A stretch of DNA of 64,000 nt from Volvox africanus (lineage: Eukaryota; Chlorophyta; Chlorophyceae; Chlamydomonadales; Volvocaceae). Where the stretch lies: contig BSDZ01000078.1 in assembly GCA_030268105.1 (NCBI GenBank), forward strand, positions 2,407,001 to 2,471,000, read 5' to 3'. The notes beneath the pieces are model-generated. The model saw only the letters and a list, made by a program, of their open reading frames with translations. It was not told the origin of the DNA and did not search any database. Shown piece by piece: positions 55,020 to 64,000 of the stretch; position 1 is the stretch's first letter; every line of letters starts with the position of its first letter. The translations under genes were made by a program, and so were the position numbers.

Positions 55020-55843
55020 TGTTGTACCTCTCGTTCGCGTTTGCTCATAAGTATCTGCACGTCTGGAGACTATCGACACCGATGCGCGAGCACTTGCAAG
55101 TACAGCAAGGCAAGCGAGAGCAAATAGAGACAGCGGAAGACTTCAAGACGAAGAGAGATATAACTTACGGTCTTACAGATCGGAATGATGCAATGGACGA
55201 AATCGCCGTCAGCGCCGGAAGCAAGCAATCATCACGCAGCGGTGATTAGCGAAGTTCAGGCTTAGCTCGGGCTAAGTAGAATAGCGTATAGCAATAGTAA
55301 TGTAGAACACACAAGTGTTCTCCGGTATCGAATGTCTTGTCTAGCTTAGCCGTCCTCGCATCTGTTATACTCGCAGCATCGCAATGCCGTACGATTCACA
55401 TCAGGAGGCCGATCCTAGATGTGACAACCCTACTGCGTATAGGCGATGTCTACGTATAACAACGTATAAGCCTTTCCGGCATTCGCATGATGCAAGGGTC
55501 CGAACAACGATATCCGGTTGCAAGGCATGGATCGCGACGGGTGCGGTGCTCTCAACGTGTGCTTAAATGAAGTAATATTATATCAGATAATATTACTTAT
55601 CGTTTCGTAGCACGAGCATAATGCGCACTTCAATGATTCGGTCATTCATGCATGCTAGGCGGATTTGCCATGATGCGATGTCGCGATGGATAATGATAAC
55701 ATGCCAGATGCATATATAAATGTATGCGAATACATTTATATCATGCAGATTCATTCATATGTAATGCGTTCATCACAAAAGCACTTCGCCTTGTAGGATC
55801 ACATCGACCTACGCATCGGCGGGAAACTAACCGTAGCACAACA
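55020..55843 (-). repeat. A7 5' LTR
   Basis: 824 bp. Primer-binding site TGGTATCGAGAC (minus strand) adjacent at 55005-55016. Confidence 0.96.
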
Positions 55844-56329
55844 ATACTCACAGCATCGTGACGCCGTACGACTCACACTAGAAGGCCGATCCTAAATGTG
55901 ACAACCCTACTGTGTATAGGCGATGTCCAAGCATAACAACGTATAAGCCTTTCTGGCATTCTCATGATACAAGGGTCCAAATAACGATATTCGGTTGCAA
56001 GGCATGCACCGCGACGAGTGCGGCGCTCTCAACGTGTGCTGTAATGAAGTAATATTATATCAAATAATATTACTTATCGTTTCGTAGCACGAGCATAACG
56101 CGCACCTCAATGATTCGGGATTTCATGCATGCTAGGCGGATTTGCCATGATGCGATGTCGCGATGGATAATGGTGTCATGCCAAATGCATATATAAATAT
56201 ATATGAATACATTTATATCATGCAAGTTCATTCATATGCATTGATCGTTCATGCGTTCTTAAAAATAGCACTTCACCTCGTAGCGTCGCATCGACCTACG
56301 CATCGGCGGAAACGAACCGTAGCACAACA

Positions 56330-57915
56330 TCCAGCGGGGTAAGAGTTTTCGGGATCCATCGGCCAAGATATGCAAGTTCTTGGTGCTTAGCAACACGAGT
56401 TGCCCTTCCAAAAACTTCACATCCTGCTTGGATTTGTTGTAGTACTCCGTCGTTCGTTGCTGCACCGCGTCCAAACACGCCTTCGCGTCTGTGATACGGG
56501 ACATAAAAGACTTGGCAAAAAGCTTAGCAGCAGGCACGTTCACTTCCAACTCACGCCACAAGGGTAGCGCGGGATGAAACCCGTAGTTAGAAAGAACGGA
56601 CTTTTGCCTGTAGAGCGGTTAACAGCGTTGTTAAGCGCAAATTCTGCCGCAGTCAAATATGTATCCCAAACGAGGGGTGTGCGACCAGCATAATTGCGCA
56701 AGATATCACCCAACGTGCGGTTTGTGCGTTCGGTTTGACCATCAGTCTGCGGGTGATACGCCGTGCTCAGGTTGACGCGCATGCCAACTAGCTTGCAGAG
56801 TGCTTCCCAAAACTTAGACGTGAACTGCCTTCTGCGGTCTGAGATCACGTTTTTGGGAACCCCGTGTAACCGAACCACATTGTCGAAAAACAAGCGTGCC
56901 GTTTGCTCAGCCGTGCAGGACGATATGCATGGTGCTAGGTGGACCATCTTAGTCAGACGATCGACCATTACGAACACCGCATCATATCCCCCCTCAGTTT
57001 TGGGCAGCGCGACTACAAAGTCCATGGAAACACTTTCCCAAGGCGCATCCGGGACAGGCAACGGTTGCAACAACCCATGACCCTTACCGGACAAAGCCTT
57101 ATTGCGCTGGCACAGACTGCATGTCTGTACGAAGTTCACCGCATCCTTAGCCAAACGAGGCCACCAGAAGGAACGTTGCACCAACTCGACCAATCGCTTG
57201 CTACCAGGGTGTCCTGCTAACGGGTCCTCGTGGAACCGCGCAAGGATATCGTAGCATAGCACGTCGTCGTTCGGAACGACGATTTGCGTAGCTGCACCCT
57301 CCGTCCGTAGCCAAAGGCCATTCTGCTTGCGAAGGTATTCCACATTAGCCGGCTCCGAGAACCAGGCATCTGCGTTGTAGGCAACCTTCAACCGCTCCGT
57401 GAGGTCCGTCGCGATCAGCACCTCCTCGTTACATGGTCGCACGACGGGCGCTGCCAAAATTGCAGCGTGTAGCGACGGATGTCGACTGAGAGCATCGGCA
57501 ATATTCAATTTACCAGAAATGTACCCCCAGGTGCAGTCGAACCTAGCTAGGTATTCCATCCACCTAGTCTGACGGCGGTTCAACGTCGGAACGTTTTGCA
57601 AAAACGTTAGGGGCTTATGGTCAGTCTTTAAAGTAAACGGGCATCCCTCGAGGTAACAGCGCCATTCCTTTAGAGCATGCAGCACTGCCAGAAGCTCCTG
57701 TTCCCCGGTGGTGTAGCGAATTTCTGCACCAGAAAACTTCTTACTCGTGAAGGCAATCGGTCGCCCTTCCTGTAACAATACAGCGCCGCTTCCAAATACT
57801 GAGGCATCAGAAACAACCTCCACACGAAACGGCCACGAGTAATCAGGGAACGCGAGGGTGACATCTTCCGCAATGGTTCGCTTGAGCTCTTCGAATGCCC
57901 GCTGACATTGCGACG
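56330..57915 (-). pseudogene. pol: A5 pol, RNase H to integrase
   Basis: Middle part of the A5 pol between A6 and B3. Contains RNase H ([35 protein letters not shown]), integrase zinc site ([17 protein letters not shown]) and the DDE core. One A is missing near 56588 (GTAGTTAGAAAG against GTAGTTAAGAAAG), shifting the frame after FFLNYGF, and ISDRGGQF has become ISDRRRQF beside the second catalytic Asp. B3 interrupts it at 57915. Its 5' half and gag would lie right of the window. Confidence 0.92.
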
Positions 57916-58728
57916 TGTTGTACGCCAGTTTGATCACCGGATTGCTCGATATAGGCCGCAATGCATCTGAACATCATGAAGCATAATACAATCATATTAG
58001 CATGATATACTCAAGTATATCTAGCTAATCAGGCATGTCGCATTATCATCCACGACATCACGCTGTCGGTCAACATGTTTGACTCGAGGTTGATAATTAA
58101 TGCACGATCTATCCATCGGCATTTCATATCACGTAATAATACTTTAAATACTATTACCTTATTTACGTCATAAACCATACGCGTATGCGAGAAGGCGATG
58201 ATCGCAATGGTTGGGTCGGCAACTGAATATCGATATTCGGACCTTTGCATATTGCATGCGTTGCATTCAATAATATCACGGATGACACGATATTTAGAAC
58301 AGTGCTACAAAGGTACTCACACTTGAGATCAGAATCCAGTGAGACCTGTACTGCGCATCGGTATCACGACTTGATAGGTGCGAGGATGGCCGCCTAGAGA
58401 CGGAAGTCGGCTTGCACTACTTTGGATTAAGTACTCGAGTACTTAAATCTATCTGATACGCATACATACGATATAATCATTTATATTCGGCCTGAGCTAT
58501 TCTAGCATTCCATCTGCAGCCGAGTGATGAACATTGCCCACGGGGTCTGACGGCGATCTACTGATTTGTAAACGAGGATTATTGTAAGTTGAATCTTTCC
58601 TTAATCTTGAGTCTTCCGCTGTCACTTTACTCGCATTGAATCGCCTTGCTGTTCGTAAGCACGGTGCGCACTAGCTAACATTCACACGTGCAGATTCAGT
58701 GCATGATTGAAGAAGGAAGGATACAACA
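57916..58728 (+). repeat. B3 5' LTR
   Basis: 813 bp, TGTTGTACGCC...ATACAACA. Contains the perfect 20-bp palindrome TTAAGTACTCGAGTACTTAA at 58427-58446 and GAATATCGATATTC at 58225-58238. The primer-binding site 58733-58744 reads TGGTAATGAGAC, with changes against the other copies. Confidence 0.95.
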
Positions 58729-58795
58729 AATTTGGTAATGAGACGGGTAAATTCACGACTGTCTCATTGCCCCTCATTGGAAGTAGGTTCTCGCG

Positions 58796-59158
58796 ATGGC
58801 GAGCGACGACGACACGCGCCGCAGCCCTTTAGACACCTTCGCTGAGGATCTTGGCCGCGCCATCTTGGACGCCGCTGCTTCCGGTTTGTAATCCTAGATA
58901 TCTGTTGATAACTAGTTGCTGTATTCTCGTTGCGAGCTTGTATTGTGAGCCGCAGGTGAACGTACGCCAACATTAAACGCTGTGTTGGCTGGACAATACT
59001 TAAAGCCAGATCAGATTAAAGCTTTGATCCAGAAGACCACTGAGATAAGAGACGGCCTTACGGATTACGTCGCTTTTCTTCTCGAGCTACTCAGGAGCTC
59101 TGTTGGTACGCGAGTAATCGAAAATTCCTCTTGCGTTACCTGTCTACAGATCTTCTAG
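58796..59158 (+). CDS. B3 leader ORF, predicted two exons
   Basis: Exon 1 58796-58883, predicted intron 58884-58955 (72 bp, GTTTGT...CCGCAG), exon 2 58956-59158 (203 nt). Exon 1 SPLDTFAEDLGRAILDAAA; exon 2 LKPDQIKALIQKTTEIRDGL. These match family A (PDQLATLIAQTTEIR) while the intron and the C-terminal tail do not. Ends before gag (59193), unlike family A where it overlaps. No known domain recognised. Confidence 0.6.
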
Positions 59159-59192
59159 CAAATTCCTGTTCACCAGTAGAAGTTCGTGCCTT

Positions 59193-60431
59193 ATGTCGGG
59201 ACGTGAAGATAGTTCCTATCTGGGCACCTCTAGCCAACCCGATAGCGGCCTTGCTGCTAGACCTGTTTTTACCAATCCCGATACTGTCGGGACTCGTATC
59301 ATGTCTGACCCCATTGTTCTTCAGACCCCTTCACATTTAATTGTACCACTGTCGGCAGTGGCTACAACAAGTGAAGGAGTTGGAGCACAACGGGCTCTGG
59401 TAATACCCACGGTGCAAGAACCCGTCGGAATACCGGAGGTAATGAAGTTGACTATCCCCGTGCCCAAGCTCAATATTTCCGCTGACGAAAAGGCAAAGAA
59501 TTCAGGGCATAGTGTCGCGGATAGGACTCGGGCTTATGTTCGTGACGCTAGGCAATATCTGCAAGCGGTGCACGGCGGGGGATGTGATTCTATTAAATGC
59601 CTGTTTGTTGGGAATACCCTCGAGGGTGCCGCAAAGGATTGGTATGACGAATGGACCACCGCTAGGGGCAAGTACACGTTTGATAACCTGATCGATGCTC
59701 TCCTCGCCCGCTTTGCTACGGAAGTTCGCTCGCGTAGCAACGAGGCTCGTAAGACGCTGGCGCAAGGCACGTACCATATGCGTCCACACGAGATCGTCCC
59801 TGCTTATCAGTCCCGTTTTGAGGCCCTGATAACCCCTATTGTTAACTTTCCTGAGGAGGATCGTATCTTCTGGTTTCATCGTGGTCTCACGGAATCCCTT
59901 GCGCGGTGGTGTGCCACTGATCTCAGTGGAATTCCATTCTCATCTTATGATGCTTTAGTAACTTTTGCTAGAGGTGCAGAAGTTCGGAATTTAGCTGGAA
60001 AAGACGCTAAGCAAATCAATCCTCGTATTCACACAATGCGAGTGCAGGAACCACCTTCGGAGTCGACACTGAAGGACCAGGGTTCCGATCGTCAACGCTC
60101 CGCGGCGGCCGTGAATACCGTTCGAAAGGAAAGACGGTATGATAATCACGGATGCCGAAGCCCAAGCAATCGTGGGTCTGCGGGAGCTGGGCCGAGCTCT
60201 GGCCATGCGAAAGGAAAGCAAAGAGAGAGCGTGCCGTCTGTAGCTGCAATGCAGAACTCGGCTCCTAGTGTTAAGAAGCCCCGGACAGATGATCCGTATA
60301 TGCAAAAGTGGGAGTGCCGACGTTCGGAGTTTGACCGTCGGAAGTTCGCTAACCTTTGCTTGAGGTGTGCGGGAGAGCACCCTACTCGCGAATGCCCTCT
60401 TTTGCCACCTTTCGTACCCAAGACGATTTAG
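59193..60431 (+). CDS. gag: B3 Gag
   Basis: 412 residues, MSGREDSSYLGTSSQPDS to PFVPKTI then TAG. Core NTLEGAAKDWYDEWTTARGKY, YQSRFEALITP, FWFHRGLTESLARW; knuckle CLRCAGEHPTREC at the C-terminus. Open frame. The UAG-G context is kept, but the downstream stem has mismatches here. Confidence 0.95.
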   Translation: MSGREDSSYLGTSSQPDSGLAARPVFTNPDTVGTRIMSDPIVLQTPSHLIVPLSAVATTSEGVGAQRALVIPTVQEPVGIPEVMKLTIPVPKLNISADEKAKNSGHSVADRTRAYVRDARQYLQAVHGGGCDSIKCLFVGNTLEGAAKDWYDEWTTARGKYTFDNLIDALLARFATEVRSRSNEARKTLAQGTYHMRPHEIVPAYQSRFEALITPIVNFPEEDRIFWFHRGLTESLARWCATDLSGIPFSSYDALVTFARGAEVRNLAGKDAKQINPRIHTMRVQEPPSESTLKDQGSDRQRSAAAVNTVRKERRYDNHGCRSPSNRGSAGAGPSSGHAKGKQRESVPSVAAMQNSAPSVKKPRTDDPYMQKWECRRSEFDRRKFANLCLRCAGEHPTRECPLLPPFVPKTI

Positions 60432-63400
60432 GAAGTTGCCCAGAATGTGGAGGAAGGGACTTCTCCCGGGATTGAAGAGAGTGAATGTGGCCGCTGGCCA
60501 TCGTTGCGTCCGGCTGTAAGGGCCCTTTTACCTTCTGTTTTTGGACAAATCGAGCGGGCTATCGAGCGACGTTTTTCGCTTGACGGGCGCACGGGACTAA
60601 ACCATTTCGACCCGCTGTGTAATTTGTTTGCACCGCGTTGCCCTCTTTCTTCCCTCGATTTATCTGGCCACATTACTCTATTTATCCCTTCATCTTCCCG
60701 TGAGCTGTGCGAGCAGCTCACCAGATACAAGAGGTATCACCGTCGAAATCCGGACATTGCAGCTTGTATATTAATTCCCTCTTTTAGCCAACGTAAAGTG
60801 GCATCTTTTTTGGAAGGTATGCAATGTGTCCTCCGATTCGAGTCAGGCACCGCTTTGTTTAACGGTGTGGATGTGACGGGTAAACCGACGGTACTGCCTA
60901 AACTATCTTATGCTGCTGAAGTTTGGTTTGAGGCCCCTCTTTTGAATCCTACCAGGTTCGAGCCTGCTATAGGATCACTTTTGCTTTCCGCGGAGTCGAC
61001 TCCGACAGGGAATCGTGTCCCTATTATCAAAATCGGCCTCGGAGGTCGACTGATGAAGGCGCTCGTGGATACCGGCGCCAGCGACGACTTCATCTCGGCA
61101 AAGGAGGTGAATGCTTTGGGGTTGACCCCTCAGTCGTCTGATTGTGCACAGGTTACCCTCGCTGATGGAGGTAAGCATCCCATCGTGGGCAGGATCACCC
61201 TGAGCCTATCGATAGGCCCTCTGTGTGTTAGGGCCCAGCCGTATGTGCTACAAGGTCTCTCGGAGACGGCACAGTACATTTTGGGTGCCGCGACATTACG
61301 ACAGTACCGCGCGCGCATCGATATGGAGTCCACCACACTTCGTTTGTGCAAAGGGAACCTATCGACTAAGGTACCTTTCCTGTTGTAACAAGATGTCACA
61401 CCAGAGGAGGGCGGAACTGTTGCGGAGCCTGAGGTTAATTTTGCTTTGGCGGCGATCGTCAGCGGATGTCAAGAACCCAAGCTAATTGGGCGCAAGGAAA
61501 CCGATCGGATGATACGGAAAGGCGCCCATGTGTTGCTTGTGAGGCCACGGGTGCAATCGAATGCTACCACCGCGCAGTCCACCGTGAAGGATCTTGAGGT
61601 CGAAGCCCTCCTGCATAAATATGCTGATGTCTTTGGCGACATCCCAGGGCTCCCACCTATGCGACCTGTTGACCATACGATCCCTCTTGTGCCCGGAGCA
61701 CAACCCGTTTCACGACCTATGTACAGGTTAAGCCCGATGGAGCTAGATGAAGTGAAGCGGCAAGTGGGGGATCTGCTCGCAAAGGGTATGATTCGGCCCA
61801 GCACATCGCCATATTCTGCACCGATATTGTTTGTCGGTAAGAAGGATGGGACGTTGCACATGTGCATTGATTATAGGGGCTTGAATGCGACCACGATTAA
61901 AAATCGCTACCCTTTGCCGCGCGTCGATGACCTGCTCGATAAGCTGAAGGGCTCAGCTTATTTTTCCTCGATTGACCTTCAACAAGGGTATAATCAGATA
62001 CGCATTGCTGCCTCTGATATTCCGAAAACCGCTTTTCGGAACCCCTTTGGTCACTTCGAGTACACGGTCTTGTCGTTTGGACTTACTAATGCGCCCGCCA
62101 CATTTCAAGCAGTGATGGATCGCATGTTCAGACCGTATATCGACAGGTTCGTCGTTTGCTATTTGGATGATATTTTAATATATTCCAAGACGTGCGAGGA
62201 GCACCTGAAGCATCTCGAGCTCGTGCTTGAGGTGATGAAGCGGGAGCAATTGTTTGCTAAACGCGCCAAGTGTTTTTGGGCGCAGCCTCAGGTGGAGTAT
62301 TTGGGCCACATTGTGTCGGCCACTGGAATAAGGATGGACCCTCGGAAAGTAGCTGTGGTTCGTGAGTGGCCCACGCCGCAGAATCTCACCGAACTACGCC
62401 AGTTCTTGGGTTTGACCAACTACTTCCGTAAGTTTACCAATAAATACTCCATTATTGCGGCCCCGCTTACGAATTTGACGAAGAAAGGAGGTTTTGCTTC
62501 CCTCGAAGCCTGGACACCCACGTGTCAGCGGGCATTCGAAGAGCTCAAGCGAATCGTCGCCAACGACGTTACCCTCTCTTTCCCTGATTACTCGTTGCCA
62601 TTCCGTGTTGAAGTTGTATCGGATGCTTCCTTGCATGGAAGTGGCGCTGTATTGTTACAGGAAGGATGACCGATCGCCTTCACAAGTTAGAAGTTCTCGG
62701 GTGCGGAGACCCGATATACAACCGGAGAGCAGGAGCTGTTGGCAGCTCTACATGCTTTGAAGGAGTGGCGCTGTTACCTCGAAGGTCGCCCTTTTACGCT
62801 GAAGATTGACCACAAACCGCTGACATTCTTGCAGAGTGTCCCCACGCTTAATCGACGACAGGCCCGGTGGATGGAATATCTATCTCGTTTCGACTGTACT
62901 TGGGAATATATCGCCGGCAGAATTAATATTGCTGACGCCCTCAGTCGACATCCATCATTACATGCTGCGATTTTGGCAGCACCGGTTACTCGTTCACGCA
63001 GTCAGGAGGTGCCGATAGCAGCGGATCTCGCGCAACGACTCAAGATGGCATATCAGACCGATCCATGGTTTGCTTCTCCAAGTAATGTGGAGCATCTGCA
63101 CAAGCGCAACGATTTGTGGCTACGGAAAGATGGTTCGACCACACAAATCGTCGTGCCGAACGATGACACTTTGCGCTACGATATTCTTGCGCGGTTCCAC
63201 GAGGATCCGTTAGCAGGACATCCTGGAAGTACGCGTCTGGCAGAGCTCGTACGACGCTCATTCTGGTGGCCGCGCGTGGTGAAGGATGCGGAAACCTTCG
63301 TGCAAAGGTGCAGTTTATGTCAGCACAATAAAGCACTATCCGGTAAGGGCCAGGGTTTATTACAACCTTTACCTATACCAGATGCCCCTTGGGAAAGTGT

Positions 63401-64000
63401 TTCAATCGACTTTGTAGTCGCGCTGCCCAAAACTGAGGGGGGATACGACTCGGTGTTCGTTATGGTCAATCGCTTGACCAAGATGGTTCACTTAGCCCCC
63501 TGCACCTCGTCTTGCACCGCTGAGAAAACAGCACGATTATTTTTTGATAACGTGGTCCGATTACACGGCGTTCCTAAAAATGTGATATCCAATTGCGGCG
63601 GTCAATTCACGTCTAAGTTTTGGGAAGCGCTATGTCAACTCGTCGGTATGCGCGTTCATTTGAGCACAGCATATCATCCACAATCCGATGGGCAAACTGA
63701 ACGCACAAATCGCACACTGGGCAACATGTTGAGGAATTTTGCGGAACGCACACCCTCTGTTTGGGGTACATTTCTGACTTCGGCAGAATTCGCGCTTAAC
63801 AACACTGTTAACCGCTCTACAGGTCAAAGCCCTTTCTTTCTGAATTATGGATTCCATCCTGCGCTACCCGTGTGATGAGAGTTGGAGATAAATATCCCAG
63901 CGGCTAAAACCTTTGCCAAGTCGTTCCTATCCCGCATGACAGACGCAAAGGCATGCTTGGACGCGGCACAACAACGGACGACGGACTATTATAATGAATC
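60432..64000 (+). pseudogene. pol: B3 pol, several stops, incomplete
   Basis: Gag frame after UAG throughout. Protease [17 protein letters not shown], then TAA at 61386-61388; RT with YLDDILIYSK; TGA at 62667-62669 after AVLLQEG (same as B2) and a TAG shortly after; RNase H, HHCC site, and the integrase core with [16 protein letters not shown], second catalytic Asp replaced (ISNCGGQF), [12 protein letters not shown] at 63873-63875 (Arg CGA-type codon). Clearly inactive integrase and interrupted polyprotein. Runs off the window in the integrase C-terminal domain. Confidence 0.93.

Larger units (their letters stand above)
48376..55843 (-). mobile_element. Element A7, complete family A copy inside A6 LTR
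   Basis: 7468 bp with 824-bp LTRs at 48376-49199 and 55020-55843, target duplication ATACT at 48371-48375 and 55844-55848. I count about four differences between the two LTRs. Gag open; pol with the same post-protease indel as A2 and a one-base deletion at the extreme C-terminus. Confidence 0.97.
41414..56329 (-). mobile_element. Element A6, family A, carrying a solo LTR and A7
   Basis: LTR 41414-42247 (834 bp) to 5' LTR 48024-48375 plus 55849-56329, split by A7. Target duplication TCCAG at 41409-41413 and 56330-56334, in A5 pol. Pol has an in-frame 873-bp deletion, a TAA after the protease, and a TGA before the chromodomain. Gag is open. Confidence 0.95.
48024..56329 (-). repeat. A6 5' LTR, split by A7
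   Basis: LTR sequence occupies 48024-48375 and 55849-56329 (about 833 bp together), with A7 and the ATACT duplication between. TGTTGTACCTC at the left end, GTAGCACAACA at the right end. Confidence 0.94.
57916..64000 (+). mobile_element. Element B3, family B, right end cut by window
   Basis: 5' LTR, leader ORF, gag and most of pol in plus orientation. Inserted into A5 RNase H code; left flank CGACG. The integrase C-terminus, chromodomain and 3' LTR lie beyond 64000. Several stops in pol. Confidence 0.95.

Noticed and set aside
1..64000. CRISPR array, phage or bacterial gene cluster
   Set aside because: The repeats are LTRs of about 820 bp with 5-bp target duplications and Ty3/Gypsy pol. There is no short spaced repeat array, no ribosome-binding sites and no bacterial gene.
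60432..64000. Repeat-induced point mutation (RIP) as the cause of stops
   Set aside because: Changes are moderate, largely at CpG, and near-intact copies coexist (A1, A2, A7). RIP would usually hit all copies heavily and at other dinucleotides. Not excluded for C.

Overview
The 64 kb window is eukaryotic DNA built entirely of LTR retrotransposons inserted into one another. I see no host gene, rRNA, tRNA, CRISPR array or bacterial operon, and every base can be assigned to an element. All elements are Ty3/Gypsy type, with pol order protease, reverse transcriptase, RNase H, integrase. A C-terminal chromodomain follows wherever that end is visible and unbroken (chromovirus-like). The host cannot be named from these repeats. 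Predicted introns of 71-73 bp and a strong CpG-transition pattern between sister LTRs suggest a eukaryote that methylates cytosine.

Two related families are present. Family A has LTRs of 822-835 bp (TGTTGTGCTACGG...GTACAACA). Family B has LTRs of about 813-815 bp (TGTTGTACGC...ATACAACA). They share the terminal TGTTGT/ACAACA, a primer-binding site just inside the 5' LTR, a polypurine tract GGGAGGGGGGATA, and the same gene plan: a small predicted two-exon leader ORF, then gag, a single in-frame UAG, then pol. Family A copies are called A1-A7, family B copies B1-B3, and an old B-like relic C.

Layout (inner element in brackets). The outermost element is A5, a minus-strand pol running off both window ends. 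It carries three insertions. (i) B2 (minus; 12308-14522 and 36962-41070, left end outside) contains C [contains A4, which contains A3] on its left side, all leaving the window at base 1, and B1 (14523-36961). B1 in turn contains A1 (18040-25515, plus) and A2 (26020-33510, plus). (ii) A6 (41414-56329, minus) contains a solo LTR (43535-44358) in pol and A7 (48376-55843, minus) inside its 5' LTR. (iii) B3 (57916 to beyond 64000, plus). Nesting reaches five levels (A5>B2>C>A4>A3). Where both ends are visible, an exact 5-bp target duplication is present: CCTAT for A1, AAAGG for A2, GTCCG for B1, ACTTA for the solo LTR, TCCAG for A6, ATACT for A7.

How the genes would work together: Gag (about 410 codons, retrotransposon gag core plus one zinc knuckle) would form the particle. 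Pol has no ATG near its start and lies in the same frame after UAG-G, so a Gag-Pol fusion by stop-codon readthrough is the simplest reading. A stem-loop with a 7-nt spacer and 18-nt loop sits at the same place after the UAG in both families. A1 is the most intact copy (gag plus 1350-codon pol). The others carry frameshifts, stops, deletions or later insertions, and some lesions are shared between copies.
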